DNA from: Aromatoleum toluclasticum ATCC 700605
GTDB lineage: Bacteria; Pseudomonadota; Gammaproteobacteria; Burkholderiales; Rhodocyclaceae
Reading direction: 5' to 3'
Assembly (NCBI RefSeq): GCF_000378245.1
Contig: NZ_KB899492.1
Span: forward strand, 1-64,000
DNA length: 64,000 nucleotides
The stretch's first letter is position 1. Each line of letters opens with the position of its first letter. Of the stretch, positions 1 to 15,678 are shown in pieces. A program made the position numbers and the translations under genes. The notes beneath the pieces are model-generated. The model saw only the letters and a program-made list of their open reading frames with translations. It was not told the DNA's origin and made no database searches.

Positions 1-152
1 GTCGCGGTATCCGGCGAGCGCCCCAGATAGCGGGCGAAGTTGCACACCGCGCGGATGTACGCGGACTGCGTCTTGGGATGGAGCTTGCGCATCCGCATGT
101 CGTCGAGCATGCGCTGGCGTAGGGGGCTGATCGGGCGGGTAGTCGTTTCCAT
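1..152 (-). CDS. Tyrosine recombinase (phage-integrase family), N-terminal fragment cut by window edge
   Basis: Reading from the ATG at 152-150 on the minus strand gives about 50 residues beginning METTTRPISPLRQRM and continuing with DDMRMRKLHPKTQ, SAYIRAVCNFARYLGRSPD. This matches the SAM-like core-binding N-terminal domain of tyrosine recombinases; the LHPKTQ-x2-YI-x5-FA-x4-GRSPD pattern is typical of integrases that travel with insertion sequences or integron-like elements. The catalytic domain lies outside the window, so activity cannot be judged. It is the only mobile-element gene seen and lies next to short direct repeats at 386-419, suggesting that the window edge is inside a mobile element inserted downstream of glmS. 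The family call is firm; the element type is inference. Confidence 0.8.
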   Translation of the reverse strand, partial: METTTRPISPLRQRMLDDMRMRKLHPKTQSAYIRAVCNFARYLGRSPDTA

Positions 153-343
153 GACGTGCTCCTGTCGAAAACGAGGCGGGTCGCCTCATCTCCAACATGG
201 CAGAGCACTGCCGATGCACACCCCCGACGTCCTGACCGTTCGAAGCGGTTCAGCGCGCCCTACCGCGAGAGCGGTTTAGTCCTTGGCCGAAAAGCTGGCG
301 TAGATCGCGACCGTCGATCAGACAATCCTCAGACTCAGAAGTG

Positions 344-370
344 AAAACGCCCGGACAAGCCGGGCGTTTT
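344..370 (-). terminator. Probable rho-independent terminator of the glmU-glmS operon
   Basis: An 11-base inverted repeat (AAAACGCCCGG at 344-354, CCGGGCGTTTT at 360-370) with a 5-base loop. It carries A-rich and T-rich flanks on both sides, so it could work in either direction. It lies about 70 bases beyond the glmS stop. The rest of 153-441 shows only a small GAGGCG/CGCCTC hairpin at 173-187 and the repeats at 386-419; I see no gene in it. Confidence 0.75.
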
Positions 371-385
371 CATGAGGCAATCCAG

Positions 386-419
386 TTTTCGACTTTAATG
401 GCGATTTTTCGACTTTAAT
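386..419. repeat. Two direct copies of TTTTCGACTTTAAT, 20-base spacing (possible IS end)
   Basis: The word TTTTCGACTTTAAT occurs at 386-399 and again at 406-419. Tandem short subterminal repeats of this kind are typical of insertion-sequence ends, notably the IS21 family, but no transposase gene of that family is present in the window. They sit between the glmS terminator and the glmS stop, so they may mark the scar or edge of an insertion linked to the recombinase at 1-152. Confidence 0.4.
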
Positions 420-441
420 TGTCAGGACCAACTGCCGCGCC

Positions 442-2268
442 TCACTCCACCGTGACCGACTTCGCCAGGTTCCGCGGCTTATCCACGTCCGTGCCCTTCA
501 CCAGCGCAGCATGGTACGACAGCAACTGCAGCGGCACGACGTGCAGCACTGGCGACAGCATGCCGTAGTGCTCGGGCATGTGCAGGATGTGCACGCCTTC
601 GGACTGCGGGATCTCGCTGCCGGCGTCGGCGAACACGTACAGCTCGCCGCCGCGTGCGCGCACTTCCTGCAGGTTGGACTTGAGCTTTTCCAGCAGCTCG
701 TCGGCCGGGGCCACCGCGATTACCGGCATTTCCTTGTCGACCAGCGCGAGCGGGCCGTGCTTGAGTTCGCCGGCGGCATAGGCCTCGGCGTGGATGTAGG
801 AGATTTCCTTGAGCTTCAGCGCCCCTTCCATCGCGATCGGCCAATGCTGGCCGCGGCCGAGGAAGAGCGCGTGCTGCTTGCCTGCGAAGCGCTGTGCCCA
901 GCGTTCGATCTCGGGTTCGAGTTCGAGCACTTTCTGCACCGCGACCGGCAGGTGGCGCAGCGCGGTCAGGTGGCGCGCCTCGTCGGCTTCGGGCAGGCGA
1001 CCGGCGAGCTTGGCGAGCGACAGCGTGAGCAGCGCCAGCGCCGCGAGTTGGGTCGTGAAGGCCTTGGTGGAGGCTACGCCGATCTCGGGGCCCGCGCGCG
1101 TGATGAAGCGCAGCGCGGCCTCGCGCACGATCGCCGACTCGGGCACGTTGCAGATCGCCAGCGTCCGCGCCATGCCCTGCGCCTTCGCGTGCTTGAGCGC
1201 GGCGAGCGTGTCGGCGGTCTCGCCCGATTGCGAGATCACGACCACCAGAGTGTCTGGATTGGCGACCGATTCGCGGTAGCGGTATTCGCTCGCGATCTCG
1301 ACGCTGCACGGCACCTTCGCGATCGCCTCGATCCAGTAACGCGCGACGAGGCCGGCGTGGTAGCTCGTGCCGCACGCGAGCACCAGCACGCGCCCGACGC
1401 CGCCGAGAAGTTCCGGCGCGCGGGTGCCGAAGAGCTGCGGCGTCACCGAGCCGCCGCCGGCGATGATCTCGAGCGTGTTCGCCAGCGCCTGCGGCTGCTC
1501 GAAGATCTCCTTCTGCATGTAGTGGCGGTACTGACCCAGTTCGACAGCGTCGGCGGACAGGCTGGACACATGCATGGCGCGCTCGACGGGTGTGCCGTCG
1601 GGGCGCGCGATGCGGTAGCCGTCGAGGCGCAGCTCGGCGATGTCGCCATCCTCGAGGTAGATCACCTTGCGCGTGACCTGCAGCAGCGCCGCCGTGTCGG
1701 AGGCGGCGTACATGCCGTCCTCGCCCACGCCCAGCAGCAGCGGCGCGCCGTGGCGCGACACGATCGCGCGCGAACGGTCCGCTTCGCAGATGACGCCGAT
1801 CGCGTAGGCGCCGACGAGCTCGTTGGTTGCCAGGCGCACGGCCTCGAAGAGGTCCGGCTGCACCGCGAGCTTGCTGTGGATCAGGTGGGCGATCGCCTCG
1901 GTGTCGGTCTCCGAGACGAACTCGTAGCCTTCGGCCGTGAGGCGCTGCCTGATCGCCTCGAAGTTCTCGATGATGCCGTTATGCACGACGGCCAGCCCCG
2001 CCGACACGTGCGGATGCGCGTTGCGCTCGGACGGCACGCCGTGCGTCGCCCAGCGCGTGTGTGCGATGCCGATGCCGGCGTCGAGTTTCTTCTCGTCGGC
2101 ACGAGCCGCGAGTTCGGCGACGCGGCCGGCCGCACGCACGCGCTGCAGACCGCCGTTGAGCACGGCCAGGCCGGCCGAGTCGTAGCCGCGGTATTCGAGC
2201 TTGCGCAGCCCTTCGAGGAGGACGGGAACGACGTTCTTCGTCGCGATGGCTGTGACGATGCCGCACAT
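442..2268 (-). CDS. glmS: Glutamine--fructose-6-phosphate aminotransferase (isomerizing)
   Basis: Makes glucosamine-6-phosphate from fructose-6-phosphate and glutamine, the first committed step to UDP-GlcNAc for peptidoglycan and LPS. The 608-residue length is normal for the family. The protein starts MCGIVTAI, so Cys2 becomes the N-terminal nucleophile of a class II glutamine amidotransferase domain (about 2-220). Two SIS sugar-isomerase domains follow, with CGTSYHAG and SQSGETADT motifs, and the C-terminus is the conserved [13 protein letters not shown]. It lies 16 bases downstream of glmU on the same strand, a clear glmU-glmS operon. No glmS ribozyme is expected in this lineage and none was seen. 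Confidence 0.98.
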   Translation of the reverse strand: MCGIVTAIATKNVVPVLLEGLRKLEYRGYDSAGLAVLNGGLQRVRAAGRVAELAARADEKKLDAGIGIAHTRWATHGVPSERNAHPHVSAGLAVVHNGIIENFEAIRQRLTAEGYEFVSETDTEAIAHLIHSKLAVQPDLFEAVRLATNELVGAYAIGVICEADRSRAIVSRHGAPLLLGVGEDGMYAASDTAALLQVTRKVIYLEDGDIAELRLDGYRIARPDGTPVERAMHVSSLSADAVELGQYRHYMQKEIFEQPQALANTLEIIAGGGSVTPQLFGTRAPELLGGVGRVLVLACGTSYHAGLVARYWIEAIAKVPCSVEIASEYRYRESVANPDTLVVVISQSGETADTLAALKHAKAQGMARTLAICNVPESAIVREAALRFITRAGPEIGVASTKAFTTQLAALALLTLSLAKLAGRLPEADEARHLTALRHLPVAVQKVLELEPEIERWAQRFAGKQHALFLGRGQHWPIAMEGALKLKEISYIHAEAYAAGELKHGPLALVDKEMPVIAVAPADELLEKLKSNLQEVRARGGELYVFADAGSEIPQSEGVHILHMPEHYGMLSPVLHVVPLQLLSYHAALVKGTDVDKPRNLAKSVTVE

Positions 2269-2284
2269 GGTGCTTTTCTCCGAC

Positions 2285-3643
2285 TTACTTCTTCTTCACC
2301 GGCCGCTTCCAGCCGGCGATGGTGATCTGCCTGGACCGCGACACGGTGAGCTGCTCCGCCGGGGCGTCCTTGGTGAGGGTCGTGCCCGCACCCAGCGTTG
2401 CCCCGCGCCCGACGCGCACCGGCGCGACGAGCTGGGTGTCCGAGCCGATGAACACGTCGTCTTCGATGATGGTGCGAAACTTGTTCGCGCCATCATAGTT
2501 GCAGGTAATCGTGCCGGCACCGATATTGACGCGCTGGCCGACGTCGGCATCGCCGACATAGGCGAGGTGGTTGGCCTTCGAATGGTCGGCGATCGCGCTG
2601 TTCTTGACCTCGACGAAGTTGCCCAGATGCACGTCGTCGCCCAGCATGGTGCCGGGGCGCGTGCGCGCATACGGGCCGATCACGCAGTCACGCCCCATGA
2701 CCGTATCCTCGATGTGCGAGAACGGTGCGATCCGGGTGCCCGCGCCGATGCGCGCGTTGCGGATCACGCAATTCGCGCCGACGCGCACGTCGTCGCCGAG
2801 TTCGACGCGGCCTTCGAACACGCAGCCGACGTCGATCTCGACATCACGGCCGCATTCGAGTTCGCCGCGCACGTCGATGCGCGCCGGGTCGAGCACCGTC
2901 ACGCCCGCGTCCATCAGCTGCTGCGCGATGTTGCGCTGGTGGATGCGCTCCAGTTCGGCGAGCTGCGGCTTGCTGTTCACGCCCAGCGTTTCCCACATCG
3001 CGTCGGGCTGCACGGTGACGATCTCGACGCCCTCGGCAACCGCCAGTCCGATGATGTCGGTCAGGTAATACTCGCCCTGCGCATTGTCGTTGCCGATGCG
3101 CCCGAGCCAATCGCGCAGGCGTGCGACCGGCGCCACGAGGATGCCGGTATTGACTTCGCGCACTTGGCGCTGCTCGGCGCTGGCGTCCTTCTCCTCGACG
3201 ATGCGCGTGACCTTGCCGCCCGCGTCGCGCAGGATGCGGCCGTAGCCGGTGGGGTTATCGAGTTCCACGGTCAGCAGCGCGAGCTTGCCGCTGCCGGCCG
3301 CCGCCTGCAGACGGCGCAGCGTGGGCGCACCGATCAGGGGAACATCGCCGTACAGCACCAGCGCCATCTCGCCGTCGGAAAGCTCCGGCAGCGCCTGCTG
3401 CACCGCGTGCCCCGTGCCCAGCTGCGGCTCCTGCCGCGCCCAGCGCAGCGCCGCGTCCTGCATGCGCTCACGCACCACCTCGCCGCCATGGCCATACACG
3501 ACGCAGATGCGCGACGCATCCAGCGCCCGGGCGGCACCGATCACATGCGCCAGCATCGGCCGCCCGGCAATCGGCTGCAGCACCTTGGGCAACACCGACC
3601 GCATGCGTTTGCCCTGTCCGGCTGCAAGAATCACGACTTCCAT
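2285..3643 (-). CDS. glmU: Bifunctional GlcN-1-P acetyltransferase / GlcNAc-1-P uridyltransferase
   Basis: Catalyses the last two steps to UDP-GlcNAc in the cytoplasm. The start is set at the ATG at 3643 because the protein then begins [14 protein letters not shown], the nucleotidyltransferase signature; reading further upstream adds a non-homologous leader. At 452 residues the length is typical. The N-terminal uridyltransferase domain covers about 1-225 and the C-terminal left-handed beta-helix acetyltransferase domain about 250-440, with hexapeptide-like repeats and the [12 protein letters not shown] and GTITCNYDG motifs. First gene of the glmU-glmS unit, divergent from the MaoC-Pta gene across 195 bases that should hold both promoters. 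Confidence 0.98.
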   Translation of the reverse strand: MEVVILAAGQGKRMRSVLPKVLQPIAGRPMLAHVIGAARALDASRICVVYGHGGEVVRERMQDAALRWARQEPQLGTGHAVQQALPELSDGEMALVLYGDVPLIGAPTLRRLQAAAGSGKLALLTVELDNPTGYGRILRDAGGKVTRIVEEKDASAEQRQVREVNTGILVAPVARLRDWLGRIGNDNAQGEYYLTDIIGLAVAEGVEIVTVQPDAMWETLGVNSKPQLAELERIHQRNIAQQLMDAGVTVLDPARIDVRGELECGRDVEIDVGCVFEGRVELGDDVRVGANCVIRNARIGAGTRIAPFSHIEDTVMGRDCVIGPYARTRPGTMLGDDVHLGNFVEVKNSAIADHSKANHLAYVGDADVGQRVNIGAGTITCNYDGANKFRTIIEDDVFIGSDTQLVAPVRVGRGATLGAGTTLTKDAPAEQLTVSRSRQITIAGWKRPVKKK

Positions 3644-3838
3644 GAAAACCCCGTTTCGATCGGAACCGGCGGCGATTTTAGCATGTGCGCCGAAGCCCCC
3701 CGGCGCGCAGCCGCGGCGCCTGTCGCGCGGATCACACAGGAATGACGCAGTGCACACACGATTTTACAGCACAGCAGGCAAAGCCCTGATAAGACGACTA
3801 AAATGCGGTTTTTGCATTGCAACCGGAACACACTGACC

Positions 3839-5251
3839 ATGGATCACGACGCCAATCAATTCATCCAGAACCGCGTATTCGACGAGATCCAGGTGGGCGA
3901 TCGCGCCCAGCTGGTGCGCACGCTGCGGCCGGATGACATCCACCTCTTCGCGGTCATGTCCGGCGACGTCAATCCGACCCACGTGGACCCCGAATTCGCG
4001 CGTTCCAGCCAGTTTCGCGAAGTCGTCGGCCACAGCATGTGGGGCAGCACGCTGATCTCCACCATCCTCGGCACGGAGTTTCCCGGCCCCGGTACGGTGT
4101 ACGTCTCGCAGGGTCTGAACTTCCACCGTCCGATCACGATCGGCGACACGCTGACCATCAGCGTCACCTGCCGCGAGAAGTTCGAGCACAACCATCACAT
4201 CGTCTTCGACTGTGTCGCCCTGAACCAGGACGGCCTCAAGGTCATCGACGGCGTGGCCGAGGTGCAGGCCCCCACCGAGAAGATCAAGCGTACCCGCATT
4301 CACCTGCCCGAAGTGACGATCTCGGACCGCGAACTGCGCTACGGCCACCTCCTGTCGATCACCGCCGGCAAAGCACCGATCCCGATCGCCGTCGCCCACC
4401 CGTGCGACGCCGAATCGCTGCGCGGCCCGATCCAGGCGGCCCAGGCCGGCCTCGTCATCCCGGTGCTCGTCGGCCCCGAGATGAAGATCCGCGCCGTCGC
4501 CGAGCAGGAAGGCATCGACCTGCACGGCGTGCGCATCGTCGACGTCGCGCACAGCCACGAGGCGGCCGAAACCGCCGTCACGCTGGCGCGCGAGGGTCAG
4601 GTCGAGGCGCTGATGAAGGGCTCGCTGCACACCGACGAGCTGATGAGCGCGGTCATCTCCAAGACCGGCGGCCTGCGCACTTCGCGCCGCATCAGCCACG
4701 TGTTCATGGCCGACGTGCCGACCTACTCGCATCCGCTGCTGATCACCGACGCTGCGATCAACATCGAGCCGACGCTCGAAGACAAGGTCGACATCATCCA
4801 GAACGTGATCGACCTCGCCCACATGATGGGCCTGCCCGAGCCCAAGGTCGCGATCCTGTCGGCCGTGGAAACCGTCACGTCGAAGATCCGCTCGACCATC
4901 GACGCCGCCGCGCTGTGCAAGATGGCCGACCGCGGCCAGATCAAGGGTGGCCTCCTCGACGGCCCGCTCGCCTTCGACAACGCCGTGTCGCTCGTCGCCG
5001 CCAAGACCAAGGGCATCCGCTCGCTGGTCGCGGGCAACGCCGACATCCTCGTCGTGCCCGACCTCGAATCCGGCAACATGGTCGCCAAGCAGCTCGAATA
5101 CCTTGCCAACGCGCTGATGGCCGGCGTCGTGCTCGGCGCGCGCGTGCCCATCGTGCTGACGAGCCGTGCCGACACCGCCGAAACGCGCGCCGCATCGTGC
5201 GCCATCGCGCAGCTGATGGCGCACAAGAAGCGCGAGGCGCGTCTCGCATGA
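3839..5251 (+). CDS. MaoC-like hydratase / phosphate acetyl(butyryl)transferase fusion
   Basis: A 470-residue two-domain protein. Residues about 10-140 form a MaoC/R-hydratase hotdog domain (DVNPTHVDPEFA, GHSMWG motifs). Residues about 160-465 match the phosphate acetyl/butyryltransferase family (KGSLHTDELM, ITDAAINIEPTLEDK, VAILSAVE). Annotators usually call this arrangement bifunctional enoyl-CoA hydratase/phosphate acetyltransferase. The transferase half would convert acyl-CoA to acyl-phosphate, and the ackA product would then make ATP; the stop overlaps the ackA start (ATGA at 5248-5251), so they are translationally coupled. The ATG at 3839 is chosen because the upstream 12 codons look non-coding. 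Whether acetyl, propionyl or butyryl groups are preferred cannot be read from sequence. Confidence 0.93.
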   Translation: MDHDANQFIQNRVFDEIQVGDRAQLVRTLRPDDIHLFAVMSGDVNPTHVDPEFARSSQFREVVGHSMWGSTLISTILGTEFPGPGTVYVSQGLNFHRPITIGDTLTISVTCREKFEHNHHIVFDCVALNQDGLKVIDGVAEVQAPTEKIKRTRIHLPEVTISDRELRYGHLLSITAGKAPIPIAVAHPCDAESLRGPIQAAQAGLVIPVLVGPEMKIRAVAEQEGIDLHGVRIVDVAHSHEAAETAVTLAREGQVEALMKGSLHTDELMSAVISKTGGLRTSRRISHVFMADVPTYSHPLLITDAAINIEPTLEDKVDIIQNVIDLAHMMGLPEPKVAILSAVETVTSKIRSTIDAAALCKMADRGQIKGGLLDGPLAFDNAVSLVAAKTKGIRSLVAGNADILVVPDLESGNMVAKQLEYLANALMAGVVLGARVPIVLTSRADTAETRAASCAIAQLMAHKKREARLA

Positions 5252-6432
5252 AGGCCATACTCGTCATCAACGCCGGGTCGAGCAGCCTGAAGTTCGCTCT
5301 CTTTGCGATCGAGCCGGCGCTCGCGCTGACGCCGGCGCTGTCCGGCCAGATCGAGGGCATCGGCGCAACCCCGGTGCTGTCGGCAAAGGATGCCGACGGC
5401 GCGCGCTACCACGAGCCGGTGCTGACCTCGGGCAGCCAGACGGAACAGCATCGCGACGCGCTCAATCACCTCTTCCGCTGGCTGAGCGCGCACAACCCCG
5501 ACCTCGACATCATCGCCGCGGGTCACCGCATCGTGCATGGCGGCGAACTGTACAGTGCGCCGGTGGCGCTCAACGAATCGGTCCTGCGCGACCTCGAAGG
5601 CTTCATCCCGCTCGCCCCGCTGCACCAGCCGCACAACCTGCGCGCCGTGCGCGCCGTGGCGGCACTCATCCCCGAGATTCCGCAGGTCGGCTGCTTCGAC
5701 ACGGCCTTCCACCGCACCCAGTCGCCGCTTGCCCAGGCCTTCGCCCTGCCGCGGGCGATCAGCGCCGAGGGCGTGAAGCGCTACGGTTTCCACGGACTGT
5801 CCTATGACTACGTGGCGCGCAAGCTTCCCGACGTCATCGGCGAACGCGCGAACGGTGCGGTGCTGATCGCCCACCTTGGCAACGGCGCGTCGATGTGCGC
5901 GCTGCGCGAGGGCAAGAGCGTCGCCACGACGATGGGCTTCACCGCCGTCGAAGGGCTGATGATGGGCACCCGCACCGGCAGCCTCGACCCCGGCGTGATG
6001 CTCTACCTGATGGAACAGAAGGGCATGGACGCCAAGGCCCTGACCAACCTGCTGTACAAGGAGTCGGGCCTCCTCGGCGTCTCCGGCATCAGTCAGGACA
6101 TGCGCACCCTGCTCGCATCGGATGCCCGCGAGGCGCGCGAAGCGGTCGATCTCTTCTGCTATCGCATCGCCCGCGAGATCGGTTCGCTCGCGGCTGCGGC
6201 CGGCGGGCTGGATGCGCTCGTCTTCACCGGCGGCATCGGCGAGCATGCCGCGGCGGTCCGCGCCAAGGTCGCCGGACTGTCGGCCTGGCTGGGCGTCGCG
6301 ATCGATGCGGAAGCGAACGACGCACACGCCCTGCGCATCGACGCCCCCGGCAGCCGCGTGGCGATCGCCGTCGTGCCGACCAACGAGGAAGGCATGATCG
6401 CCCGCTACACGCTGGAGCGCCTCGCACGCTGA
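5248..6432 (+). CDS. ackA: Acetate (short-chain acyl) kinase
   Basis: Transfers phosphate between acetyl-phosphate and ADP. The 394-residue protein starts MKAILVINAGSSSLKFALF, the acetate-kinase N-terminal signature, and contains AAGHRIVHGGE, YGFHGLSYDYV, GTRTGSLDPGVMLYLM and FTGGIGEHAAAVR, so all the signature regions of the ASKHA-fold kinase are present. Its ATG overlaps the stop of the MaoC-Pta gene by 4 bases. In the long open frame that continues upstream only this part is homologous to kinases, so the overlap start is preferred. A strong palindromic terminator follows 18 bases after the stop. Confidence 0.97.
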   Translation: MKAILVINAGSSSLKFALFAIEPALALTPALSGQIEGIGATPVLSAKDADGARYHEPVLTSGSQTEQHRDALNHLFRWLSAHNPDLDIIAAGHRIVHGGELYSAPVALNESVLRDLEGFIPLAPLHQPHNLRAVRAVAALIPEIPQVGCFDTAFHRTQSPLAQAFALPRAISAEGVKRYGFHGLSYDYVARKLPDVIGERANGAVLIAHLGNGASMCALREGKSVATTMGFTAVEGLMMGTRTGSLDPGVMLYLMEQKGMDAKALTNLLYKESGLLGVSGISQDMRTLLASDAREAREAVDLFCYRIAREIGSLAAAAGGLDALVFTGGIGEHAAAVRAKVAGLSAWLGVAIDAEANDAHALRIDAPGSRVAIAVVPTNEEGMIARYTLERLAR

Positions 6433-6450
6433 GCGGCGGCGCGACGCAGC

Positions 6451-6480
6451 AAAAAGGGCGACCCGCGGGTCGCCCTTTTT
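6451..6480. terminator. Perfect 30-base palindrome, bidirectional terminator between ackA and gltD
   Basis: AAAAAGGGCGACCC at 6451-6464 is the exact reverse complement of 6467-6480, with only GC between. A-run on one side and T-run on the other allow termination of ackA on the plus strand and gltBD on the minus strand. Confidence 0.92.
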
Positions 6481-6502
6481 CATTCGGTCCGGCAAGACCG
6501 CG

Positions 6503-7966
<1,464 letters not shown>

Positions 7967-7968
7967 TT

Positions 7969-12642
<4,674 letters not shown>

Positions 12643-12713
12643 CACGTTCTTCCTCGACACAACACGTTTGCCGGCAAAAAAACCGGCGTTGATCGGGCGA
12701 CGGCAGCGCCGCA

Positions 12714-12729
12714 TGCAAATAACGCACCA
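12714..12729 (-). promoter_or_regulatory. Sigma54-like -24/-12 promoter of gltBD
   Basis: On the minus strand the 16 bases read TGGTGCGTTATTTGCA: GG and GC separated by exactly 10 bases, with TTGC at the -12 side, matching TGGCACG-N4-TTGCA at most positions. A start site about 12 bases beyond would lie near 12703 and leave a 5' leader of about 60 bases before the gltB ATG. This is a pattern match only. Confidence 0.5.
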
Positions 12730-12739
12730 AAATTGTGCA
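12723..12739 (-). promoter_or_regulatory. NtrC-like palindrome upstream of gltB
   Basis: On the minus strand 12739-12723 reads TGCACAATTTTGGTGCG; compared with the NtrC consensus TGCACC-N5-GGTGCA, 10 of 12 defined bases match. It overlaps the -24 element of the candidate sigma54 promoter, a position that would fit either repression or a site that is coincidental with the -24 box. Confidence 0.45.
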
Positions 12740-12745
12740 GGCGTC

Positions 12746-12777
12746 AAAAAGAGCCGGGTGCACGCGCACACCGGCTC
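12746..12777 (-). terminator. Rho-independent terminator after the pil-aro-dgt operon
   Basis: On the minus strand GAGCCGG (12777-12771) pairs with CCGGCTC (12757-12751), followed by TTTTT (12750-12746). It lies about 115 bases past the dgt-like stop and just upstream of the gltB promoter signals, separating the two transcription units. Confidence 0.85.
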
Positions 12778-12893
12778 CGTTCGGCCAGTGCTCGGCGCAC
12801 GGCCACTGCTTACCTTTCAGGCGGACTTGGGAATATACCCCCGCGAAACCCGTGTTTCAAGATTTTTTTGCGGCGCGGTAAGCCTATGATGCC

Positions 12894-14018
12894 TCAATGA
12901 ATTTCGCCGACGGCGAAGAGCCGGCGATGCTCTTTCATGGCGTAGCGGTCCGTCATTCCCGCGATGTAGTCGGCGATCGCGCGCGGCGTGTCGGCGCGTG
13001 CACGCACTTGATATTGCGGCGGAAGAAGACGCGGATCGCTCATGAAGGCGCCGAACAGATCCTGGATGATACGTCGCGCCTTGTCCGTCATGCGCAGCAC
13101 CTGGTAATGCGCGTAGAGGTTCTGGCGCAGGAACGCCTTCAGCTCGCGCAGGCGCGGCGCGAGCTCCTCGGAATACGCGACCAGACGCCCCGCATGGCGC
13201 ACATCCGCTAGCGACTGCACGCCTGCCCCGACGGTATTCGTCCGCGTCGTGGCGATCAGATCGAGCGCCATCTCGTTGATCATGCGCCGGATCGTCTCAT
13301 GGATCAGCCTGCGTCCGCCCAGACCGGGCCAGCGGACCTCCGCGTCGCGGCGGGCATCCGCGAACACGGCGACGTCGTCGAGCTGCTCGAGCGTGATCAG
13401 GCCCGAGCGCAGGCCGTCATCGACGTCATGGTTGTTGTACGCGATCTCGTCGGCCAGATTCGTCAACTGGGCCTCCAGCGAGGGCTGATGGCCGTCCAGG
13501 AAGCGCTGCCCCAGCTCACCGAGCTCCTTGGCACGCTCGCGCGAACAGTGCTTCAGGATCCCCTCGCGCGTCTCGTAACACAGGTTGAGGCCATCGAAGG
13601 CGGCGTAGTGTTCCTCGAGCAGATCGACGGTTCGCAGGGACTGCAGATTGTGCTCGAAGCCGCCATACGCCTTCATGCAGGCATTGAGGGCGTCCTGACC
13701 CGCGTGCCCGAACGGGGTATGGCCCAGATCATGGGCGAGCGCGATCGCCTCGACCAGATCCTCGTTGAGCTGCAGCGCCCGTGCCACCCCGCGCGAGATC
13801 TGGGCCACCTCGATGCTGTGCGTGAGGCGCGTGCGGAACAGGTCGCCCTCGTGATTCACGAAGACCTGCGTCTTGTATTCGAGCCGCCGGAACGAGTTCG
13901 AATGGACGATGCGATCGCGGTCGCGCTGGAACTCGCTGCGTATGCCCGGAGATGGCTCGGGATGCACCCGCCCGCGTGAATTTGCCTCCGTTACGGCCCA
14001 GGAGGCGAGCGCCATCAT
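12894..14018 (-). CDS. dgt: Deoxyguanosinetriphosphate triphosphohydrolase-like protein
   Basis: HD-superfamily hydrolase that would remove tripolyphosphate from dNTPs. The 374-residue length matches the short dGTPase-like class rather than the longer enterobacterial Dgt. Visible motifs are [21 protein letters not shown] and [15 protein letters not shown], giving the metal-binding H...HD...D set. Its start overlaps the aroB stop by 4 bases (14015-14018), so it is the last gene of the pil-aro operon, an arrangement often seen in betaproteobacteria. Substrate specificity is not readable; many family members are annotated only as dGTPase-like. Confidence 0.93.
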   Translation of the reverse strand: MMALASWAVTEANSRGRVHPEPSPGIRSEFQRDRDRIVHSNSFRRLEYKTQVFVNHEGDLFRTRLTHSIEVAQISRGVARALQLNEDLVEAIALAHDLGHTPFGHAGQDALNACMKAYGGFEHNLQSLRTVDLLEEHYAAFDGLNLCYETREGILKHCSRERAKELGELGQRFLDGHQPSLEAQLTNLADEIAYNNHDVDDGLRSGLITLEQLDDVAVFADARRDAEVRWPGLGGRRLIHETIRRMINEMALDLIATTRTNTVGAGVQSLADVRHAGRLVAYSEELAPRLRELKAFLRQNLYAHYQVLRMTDKARRIIQDLFGAFMSDPRLLPPQYQVRARADTPRAIADYIAGMTDRYAMKEHRRLFAVGEIH

Positions 14019-15097
14019 GCGCAGCGCGCTTCGATGGCTGCCGCGACCGCCTCTTGCGTCGCGTCGGCGTGGATGACCGCCCTGCCGATGCCGCGCAGCA
14101 GGATCAGCCGCAAGCGCCCGGCCTCCACCTTCTTGTCGTGTGCCATCAGTTCCAGATAGCGCGCGGCACCAAGCTGCGGCCCATGCACCGGCAGCCCGGC
14201 GCGCCGGTGCAAAGCATCGATGCGCGCAACGTCATCGGCGCCTATCCACCCGAGGCGATGCGACAGCTCGGCCGCCATCATCGTCCCCGCCGCAACGGCC
14301 TCGCCGTGCAGCCACGCACCATAGCCCATGCCGGTTTCGATCGCATGCCCGAAGGTGTGTCCGAGATTCAGGAGCGCGCGCTCGCCCTGCTCGGTTTCGT
14401 CGGCCGCAACGACTTCCGCCTTGTTCGCGCAGGAACGCTCTATCGCAAAGGCCAGCGCCTCAGGCTCGCGCGCGACGAGGCGCTCGATATTCGACTCCAG
14501 CCACTCGAAGAACTGCGGATCGCGGATCAGGCCGTACTTGATGACTTCCGCCAGACCGGCCGCAAGTTCCCGCGCGGGCAGGGTGTCCAGCGTTCCGGTA
14601 TCGGCCAGCACCAGTTTCGGCTGGTAGAACGCGCCGATCATGTTCTTGCCGAGCGGGTGATTGATCGCCGTCTTTCCGCCCACCGACGAGTCGACCTGCG
14701 ACAACAGCGTCGTGGGGATCTGGACGAACGGCACTCCGCGCTGATAGGTTGCAGCCGCAAAGCCGGTCATGTCGCCGATGACTCCGCCGCCCAGTGCCAG
14801 GAGGGTCGTCGAGCGTTCGCAGCGCTCCGCCAGCAGCATGTCGAAGATCAGGTTGAGGGTCGGCCAGTCCTTGTGCACCTCGCCATCGGGCAGGATCACG
14901 GCATGTACGCGCACGCCGTGCTCGCGCAGCGCAGCCTGCAGTGTTTCAAGGTACAGCGGAGCGACGACGTCGTTGGTGACGATCGCCACGCGCGGCGTCT
15001 TGAGAAAGGGAAGGATCAGCGCCGGATCGGCGAGCAGGCCGCGGCCGATATGGATCGGATAGCTGCGTTCGCCGAGGGCCACATTCAGGGTGCGCAT
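14015..15097 (-). CDS. aroB: 3-dehydroquinate synthase
   Basis: Second step of the shikimate pathway: closes DAHP to 3-dehydroquinate using NAD+ and a divalent metal. The 360-residue protein has the NAD-binding and active-site stretch [19 protein letters not shown] and [17 protein letters not shown], and later GHTFGHAIE with a metal-ligand histidine. It lies 1 base after aroK and overlaps the dgt-like gene by 4 bases, so aroK-aroB-dgt form one coupled unit. Confidence 0.98.
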   Translation of the reverse strand: MRTLNVALGERSYPIHIGRGLLADPALILPFLKTPRVAIVTNDVVAPLYLETLQAALREHGVRVHAVILPDGEVHKDWPTLNLIFDMLLAERCERSTTLLALGGGVIGDMTGFAAATYQRGVPFVQIPTTLLSQVDSSVGGKTAINHPLGKNMIGAFYQPKLVLADTGTLDTLPARELAAGLAEVIKYGLIRDPQFFEWLESNIERLVAREPEALAFAIERSCANKAEVVAADETEQGERALLNLGHTFGHAIETGMGYGAWLHGEAVAAGTMMAAELSHRLGWIGADDVARIDALHRRAGLPVHGPQLGAARYLELMAHDKKVEAGRLRLILLRGIGRAVIHADATQEAVAAAIEARCA

Positions 15098-15098
15098 A

Positions 15099-15614
15099 TC
15101 ACTTCTTGAAGTTTCCGATGGCCTTCTCGATCACGCGCACCATCCCCCCCGGATTGCCTCGCCCACCATCGACGATGATGTCCGCGACTGAACGGTACAG
15201 CGGATCGCGCTCGCGGTAGAGATTCTCGATCCGCTCTCGTGGATTCGGCACCTGCAGCAACGGACGGTTGCGGTCGTGCCGGGTCCGCTCCCACAGGACC
15301 GGCGTCGGCACGTTGAGGTACACGACAATACCCCGTTCCGACATCATTGCGCGATTGTCGGGATTGAGCACGACCCCGCCGCCGGTCGCCAGCACGAGGT
15401 CGGATTCACGCGTCAGCTCGTCGACGAGCTGAGTTTCGCGCCGCCTGAAACCTTCCTCGCCTTCGATCTCGAAGATCGTGGAGACCTTGACCCCCGTACG
15501 GGCCTCGATCTCGTGATCGCAATCGACGAAGCGCATGCGATGACGCCGGGCATACTCACGACCTACCGTGGTCTTCCCGGCGCCCATCATGCCAACCAGA
15601 ATCACTAACACCAA
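15099..15614 (-). CDS. aroK: Shikimate kinase
   Basis: Phosphorylates shikimate with ATP. The 171-residue protein carries the Walker A motif [11 protein letters not shown] at about 8-18, the shikimate-binding FVDCDHEIE, and [10 protein letters not shown]. The MVLVILVG start is the usual family start. It follows pilQ after 64 bases that include a small GCAGGC/GCCTGC hairpin at 15650-15667 without a T-run, so read-through from pil genes is likely but partial attenuation is possible. Confidence 0.98.
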   Translation of the reverse strand: MVLVILVGMMGAGKTTVGREYARRHRMRFVDCDHEIEARTGVKVSTIFEIEGEEGFRRRETQLVDELTRESDLVLATGGGVVLNPDNRAMMSERGIVVYLNVPTPVLWERTRHDRNRPLLQVPNPRERIENLYRERDPLYRSVADIIVDGGRGNPGGMVRVIEKAIGNFKK

Positions 15615-15678
15615 CCCTGCATCCGATACGTAATGCCAGCAACTATACAGCAGGCGAACGAGCCTGCGCGCGTGCCGA

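Noticed and set aside
4039-6432. 797-residue fusion ending in acetate kinase
   Set aside because: The upstream half is the Pta gene in another frame (Arg-rich, no homology). AckA starts at 5248.
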